DNA of 64,000 bases from Limanda limanda. Lineage: Eukaryota > Chordata > Actinopteri > Pleuronectiformes > Pleuronectidae. Below the pieces are notes generated by a model, which worked only from the letters and a program-made list of their open reading frames with translations, was not told the origin of the DNA and made no database searches. The DNA is taken from NCBI RefSeq assembly GCF_963576545.1, contig NC_083642.1:4572188-4636187 (forward strand), in the 5' to 3' direction. Below are positions 1 through 38,418 of this stretch, in pieces. Numbering within the stretch: position 1 is the first letter of the stretch; each line of letters opens with the position of its first letter. Made by a program: the position numbers and the translations under genes.

Positions 1-62
1 AAGTGTGTGTGTGTGTGTGTGTGTTTTGTGTGTGTGTGTGTGTATGTGTGTGTGTGTGTGTG
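1..62. repeat. (GT)n microsatellite, cut by window edge
   Basis: Alternating GT with a few T and A interruptions fills the first 62 bases. The left end is outside the window, so its full length is unknown. The reading frames through it are simple Cys-Val repeats and are not genes. Confidence 0.95.
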
Positions 63-648
63 GAAGCAAAATCCCCCCAAACAATGCAAAGCCCCGGTTG
101 TCACTGTGAGACAGGGATTGAGGAAAGTTGTAGAGGCTGGAAGAAGAAATGTCAGCTGTTACTACCACAGCTGCCATTCAGCTGGAAAAGGGAAAATAGC
201 TTTGCCACAATGTGCTTATGTTTGCTCTCTTTTCTAATCGCAGTGAGTTCTGTCTCCAGCACAGAGTCTGAAACATGAGGCTCCACTGAACAGACGAGTC
301 ACGTGAAGATGAAGCGTTTTTCACTGCTGAAGATTAAACACAACTCCTAACCTGGGAATTTAAAAATAACTGCTGCCAAATGTATTTTGGAAACCATGGA
401 ATCTAAAAAAAAAGAAGTTATAAAAGAGGAAGGAGAAGACAGGGCGGCAAAGAAACCACGATGTGATTCGACAGACACTTAACTTCCTCTTTCCCCCCCG
501 AAAGCTGTGGATCAATTTCTGTCTCGTTTTAGTCGAGTGACGTCACAGCGAAGAGAGCGTCTGCTTTCATAATCGTCATTGTTGTTCCTGTGAAGTTTGT
601 GTGTTTGTGACATACTGGTGACAGCAGGACTCAGTTCTACCTGATGAG

Positions 649-756
<108 letters not shown>

Positions 757-1194
757 AGCATCACATAAACGCACCTGTACATTAACTATAGTATTCAAAC
801 TAAAGTCTATTCCTTGTACAAGATATATTACTGAGTGTAGAGTTTTTATTATCAGTAACTTTCCAAAGGCCCCGGACCCTCAGGTTTACTCCACATCAAC
901 GTAATTTGAATTATTAACTTTTAGACATTTGTACAACTTTATATTTATATTTGAAAATCTGGTACAAACCCTCACTTGGCCTCAAAGATCCACCTCAGAC
1001 TAACCTCTAACCTCAGGGTACCCTCAGGTTCAGATTGTAACGTTGTGTTTAAAAGGCCGAAACCCCTGATGAGGCAAAGATACACAACTGAAGATATGAC
1101 CCTAACATCCGCTAACATACAACTCGTGATTGGCATCTTGTTAAGTGTGGTAGACCATCAAACAAAGAGGGGACATTCTCCATTTTGTCTGTTC

Positions 1195-1600
1195 TAAACT
1201 AAGATGAAGTGATTGGGTTTCAAAGGTGAAGGTCACAGTCATCTCACAAAACCTTGTTTACCTTGTGAACGTGTTTCGTCAATAACGGATCGAGGGAATC
1301 CTTTCAGATTTGGCAGAAATGTTCACTTGGAGTTATGAATCGACTGATTAGATTTTGGGGGGCAAATATCAAAGGTCAAGGTCATCGTGGCTTCACAATA
1401 AAACAAATATTTCTGGCCGTTCAAGTCTGCCTCTGGGGAACTTCTTCCAATTCTGACCAGTTGTCGCTTGGATTAAAAAATGAATTGATTAGATTCCAGT
1501 GGTCAAAGGTCACAGAGTCTGGAAAGAAATGTCTGGTGACTGAATCCGCACTGGTTGGCAAAGGCCAACAACCGCAGTGTGGTAATTCTAGGTTATGACA
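1195..1600. repeat. Dispersed repeat with AAGGTCA-type cores
   Basis: The segment repeats phrases such as aaaggtgaaggtcacag, aaaggtcaaggtca and caaaggtcacag, mixed with text about 'cacaaaacc' and 'gaatc' blocks. The same style of sequence recurs at about 24.42-24.60 kb and 33.55-33.90 kb. This resembles a very common teleost dispersed repeat. The AGGTCA cores would by chance look like nuclear-receptor half sites. Confidence 0.6.
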
Positions 1601-2814
1601 TTGACACATTTTATTCTGTCTCCAGTAAAAAGAGAAATGAACAATTCCTCCATAAGTTCCAGTAAAGCTCCAACCAACCGAGGTCAGAGTCGGTTCAGAT
1701 GACGCCATGTTTCAGTTTCAGCTCATTCTCACTCAGGGGAGTTTGTTTGTGAGTTTCTGAAGGTCATCATCAAACAGGAGCAACATGCCATCTTTCCTGA
1801 AAGTGGAGAATTCCATTGCAATCGTGTTGATTTCTGGGAACTCAGTACAGTATCTCTCGGCTCCATCCTCTCTGTTTTTCCGGGAGCTGCATTGCTCTTG
1901 AAAAAAAAAAAGGAAACAAAACCCTGGTGAGTCAACATCCTCTCTCCTCTTGGACAAAAAAATACTGCTCACAGCATTCCTGAAGCCCAGAGGCTCCCGC
2001 AGCACAGCCTGAGCCTTCAGGAGGCCCAGCTGATTTCATCTGCTCCGACGTGCTGGAGATGAGGCAACACGCTGAACCTTTATCTGCCGGGACTGTGCAG
2101 ATCAGCCCGTGCGGACGTGGTCATTTTATTTGTTCAGCATCCTCCTGGAAACAGAAACTGACGTCCAGAACAGGCTGATCCCCACCACTTCCTGTCTTTG
2201 GAGACAGGAAGAAGTCGTGTCGCCAGGTTTCAGCCCTGGAGGGGATGTTGTGGATGTTTACAGGCCTGAACAGTCCTGACACAGATCTATAGTTTTGGGG
2301 GGCTTTATTTCACTGGAAAGAATTATGCTATTGGCAAATAATCCCTTTTAAATATTTAGCTGTTACAGTTTCATGGAAAAGTTTTCAAACTGGAGCCACA
2401 GTTTGTTACAAGATAAAACCCCCCGGGACATTTCCTGCTATTGAATTTGAGGACTTCTGTCCCTGCACACACTCACAGCTGTCAGAGGCTTTATATAAAA
2501 CAGCTTCCATCGGTAACGCCTAGATGCACGGGTCAAAACAACAGGGCTGATTCAGTTTTAGATCATTGTGACAATAAAAATATTGAATATTCCAACTGTT
2601 AGGTTTTGGATATGTTTGGACCCTGAAGCAGATTCACAGGGGACGGCACGAGGGCCGAGCCAAGGGAAGAACTCTGCACTGAAGACACCGGTGTACAGGA
2701 ACAAAATCACAAGCTAAACGAGAGACACTGCAAAACTAGCTGCTAAACAAAGCTTGATGGCATAAGGCACTTCAACCACACCCCCCCGCCACGCACAAGC
2801 CCTGCAGGAGAAAG

Positions 2815-2818
<4 letters not shown>

Positions 2819-2873
<55 letters not shown>

Positions 2874-2890
2874 ACACACACACACACACA
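2819..2890. repeat. (GA)n followed by (CA)n microsatellite
   Basis: About 50 bp of GA repeat passes directly into about 20 bp of CA repeat, a compound dinucleotide array. Confidence 0.95.
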
Positions 2891-3094
2891 AAACCAAAAT
2901 AGAATCATCACACAAACTACTCTTATATTCATTAAAGATGATCGTTACTCCAAGAAATACAACTTTTCAAATAGTGAGACGAAGCCACTTGAGTTTTAAG
3001 TTTCACTAACCAAGTTAAGATTCATTTCATCAATAACTGGTTGGGAAACTGAACCTCATGACGCTAGAATGAAAAGTGCTCCTGACATCTCTTT

Positions 3095-3429
3095 GTGTGT
3101 GTGTGTGTGTGTGTGTGTGACAGAACTTCAGCAGGTGGTTCCTTATCTGAACCATCATAAAACCATCATGAGAAAGAGGAACTCATTTAATAACCGAACA
3201 CACAGACACACACACGCACACAGACACACACACACGCCCACGCACACTCTGTCAAACTCTGTGACTCTGACTTATTGTTATAATAATAATAGATGAGAAC
3301 CTTAAAGTCGGGTGAAGGTGTCGTATTAAACAAAGAAGGGTAGTGAGTTCATTTCACATGTTACATCTGGATCTGCTACTGTTATAAGGATTGTAGACTC
3401 AAACTGGTCCTCACAAAGACGGCTGAACA

Positions 3430-3484
<55 letters not shown>

Positions 3485-3824
3485 AGCCAGGATCGTGACA
3501 GGTGTGAACGTCTGTGTTACTGAATATTCTTTTATTTCCCTTCGCTGCTCATGTGTCCGGCAGCTACGACCATTTAGTGCAAAGCCGACACAGAAACACA
3601 ACAGCTGCTTGTGCGACTAATCTCAGAATAAATGTCGCACAGACTGAATACTTTTTCTCTCCCTGCATATTAGTCGGTGGTAAAAACATTCTGAGGTGAA
3701 GCTTCATATGTTAATTCAGCTAATAATTTGTTTCTGTCCTGCTAACAAAAAACATCAGTGCTGCACCAGATCTGGAGTAAAAGATGTGGAGTGTCTGTGT
3801 GTGTGTGTGTTTGTGTTTGTGTCT

Positions 3825-3857
<33 letters not shown>
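3095..3857. repeat. Cluster of GT/CA microsatellites
   Basis: Four dinucleotide tracts lie within 760 bp: GT at about 3095-3118, interrupted CA at about 3199-3246, pure CA at about 3433-3482 and interrupted GT at about 3796-3857. The CA and GT tracts are mutually complementary, so the cluster could fold on itself. Confidence 0.9.
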
Positions 3858-3861
<4 letters not shown>

Positions 3862-4727
3862 AAGTAATTTAAGGACTCTGTAACCAGAGATAAGCACATG
3901 AGTCGATGATGAAAAGGAAGTGTTGCTACAGTAACTGAACCCAGTTTATTATCTTCGCAAACAACCTCACAGTCAGTTGCCTCCTCTGCAAAACAAACAC
4001 TGAGCATCGTCCCACCAAGACTCACAAACCTGTGACGTGTGCGTTCAGCCGTTGGGATTTTTACGACACCTTTGTTGACCCGGAGCTTCAGGAGCAGGAT
4101 CTAATAGATCAGCCGGTGACTTTCTCTCTGACCCAGAAGAATTTTAAAAGACAGTGCAGCTTTTATAGGGGAAAGAGCTTTGGAGGATTGTTTGTTAATC
4201 TTCTGTTATCAGTTGACATACGTTGTGTGGATCCATCAGACTTGTGTTGCTGCAGGGAAACATCGCAGGGACCTTATCGACTCTCTGATAAAAACAACCA
4301 GCTGTCCTGCTCTTGAATAAGAGTCTGGTTGTGTCCATTAACAAGCTGTTGGGTGGAACTTATGAGCAGCAGGAGAGAAGCTGTTAAAGCCTCAACGAGA
4401 CGATAAAACCTTTAAGCAACCAGCTCGCTGCTGCTGAGACCGAGTGCACGTTCAGATTAGAAAGAGCATTCATCACTTTGCATGTATTTCACTCTGTCAG
4501 ACGCTGTAGATGGAGAACAGTTGCACAGTTGAGTCTGGTGGTCTGATCACTCTCCTGGTGAAAGGTGATGGAGGGAGCTGTCATGAGGAGAAACACAGAA
4601 GCTGAGACCTCTCATGAATCACTATAGGGAGTTCGCTGTTTACTAGTCCTGCCCGACTGTTAAGTGATATTTTGTACAACACTCCGCTCCATATACACTT
4701 ACTTGTGTTCATATAAACCATATTGAT

Positions 4728-5275
4728 ATTATTTATCATTTTATACAATAATATTGTCTTTTGCACACTCTGTCTACATATTCTTACACTCATAGTATAT
4801 TATATTACCTACAGTATAGTCAAGTACTTATATTCATACCTCTACTATATATCATATATTAATCAAACTCTCCGTATATTCTTTGTATACATAAGTCTAT
4901 ATACACATATTTATACATGTGTACATGTTATAATTATTATTATATTACTATTACTATTATTATTATATATACTGTTGCTGCCATTATTACTATATACTGC
5001 TATTATATTGGTATAATTACTATACTATATATACTGTACTATTTTTATATACTGTGTAACAATAACATTACCATCATATCATCAGTACTATTACCATCAT
5101 CTTGCCACTGCACCTTATCTACCTATTTTATTTTATTTTATCTTTATTTTATCTTGTTTTTTATTCTTTCTACCTCAATATTTTTTATTTTATTTCTATT
5201 GTATTGTATTTTATTGTATTCAAATATACCGGCTGCTATGACAACTTAATTTCCCTTCGGGGATGAATAAAGTAC

Positions 5276-5348
<73 letters not shown>

Positions 5349-5349
5349 A
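4728..5349 (+). mobile_element. LINE-like 3' fragment, copy 1, with (TATC)n tail
   Basis: An AT-rich non-coding segment ends in ggctgctatgacaact, then aatttcccttcgggg, then aataaagta, and passes straight into (TATC)n at about 5276-5348. Two further copies with the same 3' end and the same tail are at 29,262 and 35,568. The shared 3' end and unequal 5' ends are the pattern left by target-primed reverse transcription of a non-LTR retroposon or a SINE using its machinery. No reverse transcriptase frame remains, so the family cannot be named from this sequence. Confidence 0.75.
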
Positions 5350-5718
5350 CCCTATATAGTGGACTCACTGTTTCCCACAATGCATTGTGAAACGTAGAGT
5401 ACCATCAATTGTCACTGACAATCACTAACGAGCAATTATACCATCATGCTTTGTGCTTGTGACAGAGAGATGAGAAGAGAGAGAGAAGCCGGGAAAGGCC
5501 CGACTTGTCATACAAATGTAATTATGAGCAGAGCATCACAGCAGAAACTGTGTGAAATAAGTGTTTTTCTACATTAAAATAATAACTCAAAGGTTTCATA
5601 ATTTTGTATTCAAAATAGAAGCCTTTAACCAGGGAGGGTGATTAACCAGCTGCACTCGAACGCCCTGGTGCAGCCTCATAGCTCCTCCTCGCTGATTCAT
5701 CCCGGACACATCGACGAC

Positions 5719-5964
5719 CACGTGCACCGAACACGTCAGAATTAAAACACCGATTTCTGTGTTTCCCACGTGATCCTGTGTGATGTCATCGTCCCTACAC
5801 CTTTAGTTATCTAAACTCACACACTTATAGTCAAACAATGAAGGAATGACACTGGAATGAGGTTTTATTCCGAGCCTGTCGTCAGTTCTTCTCTCTTCTA
5901 TCTTTACGGTGGATTTCCGGCACATGTGTTCGCCCGCATCCTGTTTCTCGACCGCCCACACGTG
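5719..5964. promoter_or_regulatory. Three CACGTG E-boxes in 246 bp
   Basis: Perfect CACGTG palindromes occur at 5719-5724, 5767-5772 and 5959-5964, in a stretch with few repeats. CACGTG is bound by bHLH-ZIP factors such as USF, MITF and MYC. Whether this is a working element is not shown by sequence alone. Confidence 0.3.
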
Positions 5965-6859
5965 CTCCTCTCTCTCTATCAGACTCAGCCGCCTGTGCTT
6001 TACGACGCCCAATCTTTCCCTTTTTATACATCTCTGCTTCAGACCCGCTTCATTTCCGTGCGAGAGAATAAACGTTGTGGTTTTGTCTGGTGCTGTTTTT
6101 GTTCTCTGTACATCGATGTGCCCAAAATAAGTGCTGAGCACCAACGTGTCTCAACTGGTTCCCTTATTTCAAACCGACGTGAGCGTCTGCACGGATCCAT
6201 TGGTTTGACCAGAGGCACCGACGGCCAATCAGAGGCGTTGACGCACTCAGCAAATTGAGAAACATCTTTCTGGTCTGAGCCGTTTCACCACAGAGACTCG
6301 AACTGTGTCCCAGTCTGCTTCCTCTTTTCAGATCCCCTCGGTCATCGGTGACAGGAGGTGACAGGCCAGGGAAACCTGCTGCTCCACAGATATATAATAA
6401 AACCCTAAAGATGCAGAACATGTTGTATTTTCTTTCTTTTTAACAGTTTGGAATGTTACTGTAACGTCTCTGTGTTTTAAAGATACATATGTGGAGTTAT
6501 GGCATCCTCAGTGTGTGTGTGTGTGTGTTAAATGGTCTCACTTCTCTGCTTTTGTTTAATGACACCATCACTTGATTTTAAGGCGTCATAAATAAATAAA
6601 TAAATGTATAATTCAGCGACCGACAGTCTGAGTGAAATATGAGCATTATTTTTCCCTCCTTTAAATTTTTTGTTATTCTGTCCATTCGCTGTTGCAAACA
6701 AACACACGCCAATAAATCACAAGCCTGTTGTTGGAGGTATTAATAATAAAGTTATGGGTCCATCAATCAAAGTGTTCATACAGATATTTCAGAAGTTACT
6801 TTACCTCATAATCCATAACTTTTTATGCATTTACTGATGGGAGAGAACTGTTCTAATTA

Positions 6860-7830
6860 CACGTTTTCTTCCTCAACACTTCTGGTTTTCAGACACAACC
6901 TCAGTCTGTGTCGTTCGAACTCCTTCGACCTTTGGAAACCAGAAGCTCCAGAAGCAGAAATGAAGTCCTTCCTCAAACCTGCTGCACAAACAAAATCCAG
7001 AGCTCTGAATCAACAGCGGTGCTTTAGCAGGGGGACGAGACTCAAACCTTTGCAACAGCCTTATATAGACCAGCCGCCCCCCCCACCCTTATCCCAACCT
7101 CCCACTGGGTTAATTACTAGGCACCAACTGCAGCCTCCTTGTTTGGGGCCTGTGTTTCTGCTAAACGGCTCCTTCACACATTGTCGTTAGTGTACCGTCA
7201 TCTGGACTAATTATCCCCTCGTTATGCATTCAGCCCAGAGCCGTGTTTCAAGCATTAGCGGCTCTTGCATAACAATCTCTTGTGTCAGCGTCCATTCCAG
7301 GACACCCCCCTCCTCCCCCTCCTCCCCCTCCTCCCCCTCCTCTTCTCACAATAGAGGAGAGGAACGTGAAGACGAGGGTCCGGCTCCGACACATGGCCAC
7401 ATACCACCGCTCCCCATCATCAACAACTCTTTGACGCATCTGTGAATGAGCCGCGGAGGACAAAAGGGATCAACCCGGGCAGAGCCAGCGGAGAGAGTGA
7501 CCACCGTGACCTCAGGGGTCAGCCGGGGAGCCAGGGAATGAAAAGACTCCAGGCTGACCCCCCCCACCCCGCCGCCCAACACACCCGCACACATGCACAC
7601 ATGCACACGCACACACCCAGCAAGCTCTCGGACGAACCCAAGCCGCCCTGGGAATATGGGAGCGTGGAAGCGGAGGAATCGGCGATGGGCTGCAGGAGCT
7701 GAAAGAAGCCGCTTGTGTTTGGAATTCTGGGTCATGCCTTTCTCCGCACATTCCTCCCTGTTCTCCCGACAATAAACCGTGTCAGGGTCCACACAACGGA
7801 ATCCTGTCTGGATACCTCGCACCCCCAAAC
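6860..7830. promoter_or_regulatory. Candidate conserved non-coding block
   Basis: About 1 kb of mixed-composition sequence with little simple repeat and no coding pattern. It holds homeodomain-like TAAT cores (for example ttaattactagg near 7110 and ctaattatcccc near 7206) and an ATGCAT palindrome near 7224. It contrasts with the repeat-rich DNA on both sides. I infer possible enhancer activity; alignment to other fish genomes would decide. Confidence 0.3.
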
Positions 7831-8225
7831 CACCTCAGACCACCTCAGACTCACACATTAACCTCCAAAACCTGGGTGATAACATTATTAAATGGAGGGG
7901 GGGGGTATTTAGAGGCCTCATAAATTTAGCAGCAGCACCACGTGGGAAAAAAAGGTCACATCTCGAGTGAGGGAATAAGAAAAAGATTGTGTGCACACTC
8001 GAGGTCTGGGTGCTAATTTGAGTTTGGGAGCTACAAGTTCCCACAGACAGTTGTGGCTTGTGGAACTAAATATATATTTCCATGTAAGCTCAAAATAATG
8101 TTCTGTTATTTAAAATTTAGGGAACTGAGGTGTGGGAGGAAAAATAAAAATACATCCGAATCACCTGATGGAGATATCGAAACGTACAAAATGCTGCGTT
8201 GCACAATTACACTCGTAACAGGCCA

Positions 8226-8231
8226 TTTATT
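8226..8231 (-). terminator. Poly(A) signal AATAAA for tamalin
   Basis: Minus-strand AATAAA lies about 290 bases beyond the tamalin stop codon, which would give a short 3' UTR. A second group of plus-strand AATAAATAAATAA near 8310 is on the wrong strand. Later signals cannot be excluded. Confidence 0.55.
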
Positions 8232-8520
8232 CAGCTGACAAAATAAAAGTCTTGCATGCAGTAAAAACTGAGAAATGCTTCATTCTGTACAGAAACCAAA
8301 ACGTGTCCAAAATAAATAAATAACTTAAACAAGAGATGAACAAAAAGGTAAAGAAAAGTCACGTCCGGCCGGGAGAAGCCACGGCCTGAAGCCGAGTGTT
8401 CGTCCAGCCGTCGCTCTTTGGTCTCTTCACTGATTGGCTGATCCCTTCTCTCTGGGCAGCTTTAGTCTGAAAGTCACTGGTGCTTTAAAGTCATTGGGTC
8501 GGTTCTCCGTGGCGCCCGGC

Positions 8521-19817
<11,297 letters not shown>

Positions 19818-20090
19818 GATGCGCTGACGTGCGGCTCAGAATAAACTCTGGAGATATTAATAATAATGATAATAGAGTATTTGGTCTGTTCTATAGAAGC
19901 TGTTCCTGCAGCAGAGCAGATGAGGACAGAGTCTGAGGAGCTGAAGCCTCCAACAACTTCTTCTCCTCCTCCTCTTCTTCTTCTCAATGTTTCTGTTTGT
20001 TCTTCAGAATAAAGTTGGGGGCGGGGACTGGACGCACATGAGCTGACGCGTCGCTCTGCTGCCTTCACGTTCACCTCGGGAATTTCACAT
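19818..20090 (-). promoter_or_regulatory. Tamalin 5' UTR and proximal promoter region
   Basis: The bases upstream of the tamalin ATG contain a run of TTC/TCC triplets on the plus strand (19950-19985) and a CpG-bearing GC-box-like stretch (gggggcggggactgg, near 20019). No TATA box is convincing. A transcription start somewhere in 19.85-20.1 kb is inferred from position only. Confidence 0.4.
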
Positions 20091-20383
20091 GCTCGTTAAA
20101 AGGCCAAATGAGAATCACATAACTGTTGTCCTGGAAAATGTACAAATGTTTATTCATGCTGTGAAGTTTTTTGGTTCTTCTACTTGACACATTTTTAAAT
20201 CTAGCTGCTCCCTGAAGTGTTATTGTCCTCCTTTCTCTTTTTTAAAATAAACGAAACACTTACTAAACTAAGTAAGTTTTGTCAATATTATTATTCACCG
20301 TTTACCATCTCCATTTATTTACTTCTATTGAAAAACACAGTGTGCTTGAACAAGAAATAATTTTCAAAATAGATTCATTTATG

Positions 20384-20931
<548 letters not shown>

Positions 20932-21865
20932 CGTGTTGTCTATTGGTGAAAGTGTGTTTCTCTGGATGGGTGCAGATGTTCAGAAAGTTAAGGAATCAGG
21001 AAAATAATAATTAAGTGATTAATTAATTTAATTTGTTTTATCGTTTGTCATTTTTTAAGCATGAATACTAAATATTCAGCCTCTTAAAAAAAGACATTTG
21101 AAGACATCAATGTGGGATTAAGAAACATTTTTCACAATTTTAATTATTCCTAATATCTTCACACTTGTCATGTTACTGTACATGTGTATATAATCATAAT
21201 TATTATGAAATTGAAAGCAGGATACAGCTGGACTAAGGCAGATACTGATTTACTATCTGAAATTTTAAGAGATAAAGTTCTAAAATGATGCTTAAATCTA
21301 CAGTAAAAGAAGAGGAGAGGATCATTTGGAGTTAATGGACACAAACATGTTGCAGAAGCCTGGCGCCACAGACTGAAGAGTAGATGACGCCCCCTTGTGG
21401 TAGAAAAACCATCCAGCACAGAGTGAAGCTTTATTGTGCAGCCGAATCCAAGTGATAAAAACAATACAACAAACTCAAGAAGCGAAGACGATTTATTAAA
21501 GTCTTTACACAGTTTGTATTTCAGACATATTACGTTAACATTCTCTAGATACAGTGAAATGATATGAGAGATAAAGCATTTAAATAAGGATTATATATGT
21601 TTTAAACAGGTTTCAATCTGTGGTTTTAAATCCAAGTCGTCTCAATTTATTTAAGTTAGAAGTGAACATATCACAACTTTCCATGCTCAACAAGTGCAGC
21701 AGACTTTAAGCTCTGACACACACATACACGCACACAGACACACACTATTAACCCTGAAACCACTTATTAGCCCTCAAACAGCCTCAAGTTGTGAGGACTG
21801 AATAAAATGCTCTCACTCCTTAAGATCTGTGACTCAAACTGGTCCTCACAAAGATATTGCAAGTA

Positions 21866-21955
21866 CTCACACACACACACACACACACACAGACACACAG
21901 ACACACACACACAGACACACACTCACTCACACAGACACACACATACACACACACA
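21866..21955. repeat. Interrupted (CA)n microsatellite
   Basis: About 90 bp of CA repeat broken by CAGA and CT substitutions, in the spacer between the dgka 3' end and tamalin. Confidence 0.9.
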
Positions 21956-22544
21956 GGAACAGCAGAGCAGGCCGACTGCTGCAGCACATCAACACTCAGG
22001 CCTTTTGGCAATGATTGTCCTGTAACTGTTCCCTAAAAACACTTTCAAGTATCGTCTGAAATGTAGGAAAAAGAATATTACAAATGACTTCAGACCTATT
22101 CTCATCTGTCTTTCACTCCTGCTGCTGAATCTGTCAAAGGCCAGCGTCTCCACAGCCACAAGAGGAAACCACAACACTGCGTGGTCTATGTCCAAAGTGC
22201 ATGTCTGCACAGCGCCCGGCACATCTTCCACCAACGCCTTAATAACCACAAAGAGGAGCAGACTCTCAAAGGCACATGAAGCTGAACACTCTTCTTTACT
22301 TTCACTTTGCTTTACGTTCCAGCGCCGAGCATCCGTCAGAAAAACAGAAAAACACTGGGTGAATTTGGTCGAGTTCATTCTGTCACGATGCAACAACTCT
22401 TACGGTTTGTAATTCAAACAGCGCCATGCTTCGGTTATACGTTTACACAGATGCAGGACCTCGGACTGTTAACATGTGATTATTCTACAACGGACACATT
22501 CGAAATTGATTTTATATATTGAGAAAATCACAACGTGTCAGTTC

Positions 22545-22550
22545 TTTATT
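22545..22550 (-). terminator. Poly(A) signal AATAAA for dgka
   Basis: Minus-strand AATAAA begins about 42 bases after the dgka stop codon (22592-22594), implying a very short 3' UTR. Alternative minus-strand AATAAA hexamers at about 21492-21497 and 21430 would give a 3' UTR of about 1.1 kb; sequence alone does not choose between them. Confidence 0.45.
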
Positions 22551-22591
22551 TACAGTGGACAAGTGCATGTGAGTCAGTTCGGTGTCGTTTT

Positions 22592-34879
<12,288 letters not shown>

Positions 34880-35060
34880 GCCGCCTGCTTCTGCGCCGAC
34901 CGCCCGCCTGTGCTCGGGCGAGAGAGAGAGAGAGAGAACCAGTGAGACTCAGATGCTGAGGGAAGAGGAGGCGGGTGCACGGAAGCCTCCTGCTTCTTTT
35001 GTAGAAGCAAGAAGAAGAAGAAAAAGCGTCGCTGCGAGCGGAAGATAGCATCTCCCGTTC
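34880..35060 (-). promoter_or_regulatory. dgka 5' UTR with possible upstream splice acceptor
   Basis: The dgka ATG at 34879 lies in a good context (gcaggcggcATGTCC). Twenty-eight bases upstream the minus strand reads a (CT)n run then gcccgagcacag, a convincing acceptor with exon start at about 34907. If used, the true first exon is further upstream (higher coordinates). The GC-rich stretch to 35060 could instead be the promoter itself. Confidence 0.4.
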
Positions 35061-35567
35061 AGAGCGGCTCAGAAACCCGACAGCAGAAGAGGAGGCTCAC
35101 ACTCCACAAGCAGAGCTTCAGGAGATGATAACACACACAAGCACTTTGATATGTCCTCCTTCATAAACCTGTCTCTGCTAAACGTGAATTCAAATACATT
35201 TTTACCTCCAATAAGAAGGTTATGTCTTCACTCCTGTCGTCCTGATTGTCAAGTGATTCATATTTTTGTTTGTAATGTTTGTTCGTGTTTGATCTGGAGC
35301 AGGAAGCGGATCAAAGGATTTATTTTTTAAAGATGGAGAGGAATTTTTCAACATTTTCATTGATTTCTCAGAGAATAACTGATGAAGATGTTAATGAAAA
35401 GAACAAGGCTTATTTAGAAGGGACATGTGGTGCAGAGCAGAATGAAAATGTAAATGTGGTTTCATAAGGGGATTAGATATCTTTCAGCAAAACCTAACGC
35501 TCTGCACCAAATATATAGTGGGATGGGACCTGGAGCCAGAGGTTTAATAATTTCATTTTGGTGCACA

Positions 35568-36522
<955 letters not shown>

Positions 36523-37378
36523 CTTGTTTTTTTTCCCTGCTATTAATATATTTCTATGAGTGTGTGAAATTCGGTGCACCTGGATTTAAGGGGCTTACAT
36601 GAGGAAGCTCATTGGGTTGATTTTCCATCTCTTTCCATCTTTAATACGTTATTATAGCATCTTAAAACTGGGACACGAGTCTGGCAGAAACAATGTCAGG
36701 CTGAAGGAACCCCAGATACTTCGACTCGAGGGATTCCCTGAAGCCCAAATCTCCTTCCATGCACTCATTAGCCCATTTAAGGTTTACAAAAAAAAACCAG
36801 TAATGCTTTGTCCTTGGTTTCCTTTGGCACAGGAGAGGATAGTGACATGTTGAAATGTCGTATCTTACAGAGAGATCGGAAAAAAACAAATTTAACTTCT
36901 GGAGGGACCGTCCCCTTCAAACGGAGGGAGGAGATATAAATGTCACGCAGGGCAAAAAGTGAGCGTGACTATGAATCACACACAGATCTGGAACTTGTTA
37001 TTGGAATACAAGTTGGTGAAGCATGTTATTCTGAAGCTAAACACATGAAGTTTGAATGGACATTTGCTTATAGAGGAGAAGGAAGGTTTCCCCAAAGGAG
37101 AAATGAGTCGACAGAGCTGCGGTTTGTTGCTTTACATATAAACATCAGAGAAAACATAAAAGACACGTTTGATATTAACAACACAAGGGTTTTAGACGTA
37201 ATAAAAAACGCATTACGGCGCTGAGTGCTGCAGGAGATTCCATAAGACGTGACGACAAATAGATAAAGTTCATTAATCATTGAAGTAATAGGAGGAACTA
37301 GTTAATGGAGGAGAGAAAGTCGTATCCTGTCACCATGTAAGAAACACCGGCGTAGATAGAGACTGGATTTACAGAGTG

Positions 37379-37580
37379 TCGGCTGATAATCAATATGTTT
37401 TGCAATTACGTTTGAAACATGATCTTATGAGTCCGTTCTAACGAGCAGCAGGAAGTAGAGCTCAAGCTGTTCCGCTCGGCTAATGCATCGTTTTCATGGA
37501 GAGAAGATTTAAAAACCAAGGCCGTGTAACATCTGATGGAGAGAATACAATATTCTCTTATTGACAAAAGAAGAATATAT
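37379..37580. repeat. Dispersed repeat, member of a pair with 42164-42385
   Basis: Shares gctgataatcaatatgtttt, agcaacaggaagta-like, 'tgcatcgttttca' and gagaagatttaaa in the same order with 42164-42385. Both are diverged. No coding capacity and no clear ends. Confidence 0.6.
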
Positions 37581-38283
37581 GAGTTGTAAAGTGCATATAC
37601 ATCTGCCTTCGCCCTATTCTATTGAAATTCACTAGATATTGATTTTTATTTGGATCCGCACTAAATCCCACACACTTTAAAATATGTCTGACTTCTTTCA
37701 TCCAGATCCATGAATTATTCTCAATGAAAATGTTGTTATTGTTAAAGAAAGTGAAAAAGATACCACACCAAAACTTTGAGATTATAAAATATAATATATA
37801 CAGTCTGACAATCTTTAGGTAGATGTTCTGTGTGACTCACTTTATCACTTCATCATTACAACGTCGTTGCAACATCGTTAGAACTTTTCCTTTTACCGTA
37901 TGTTCTATGATTCACCGTTACCTTGGAACCAGTCAATCAAAACTCTCACTGTCACGTCCCACAGGATTCAGGCTGATTCAGAGTCTGAAGCAAGGTTCAC
38001 GTCTCTGTTCCATTGTTCACATTTGATCTGGTTAGTTTCTCACATTGTGATTTATGAATCACACTGAAAGGATTCTGCCCAACATGCGCACTTCCTGTCG
38101 TCATCACCGAGGTGGGCCGTGTCGACCTCTGCTTGACCTTGAGTGGTTTGTAGGCTGGCGAGAGCGTGATGAGAGCGTGTTGTCAGTGCAGCTGTTGTGT
38201 TCACAAACTAGTTTCAATTAATGAAACAGTGCTGAGAAAAAATGAATGAACCGGTTCTCTTCTTTAACTTCGTTGCTGCAGTC

Positions 38284-38418
<135 letters not shown>

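Noticed and set aside
1195..1600. Repeated AGGTCA half sites as a nuclear-receptor enhancer
   Set aside because: The same words recur in at least two other dispersed copies in this window, so they are best explained as part of a repeat family.
5857..6258. 133-codon plus-strand frame
   Set aside because: No recognisable domain, no splice context and no codon bias I could see; most likely chance.
36940..37224. 94-codon plus-strand frame (starts MSRRAKSERDYESH)
   Set aside because: Not recognised; short and isolated, between a retroposon and dispersed repeats. Retained only as part of the gene-poor spacer.
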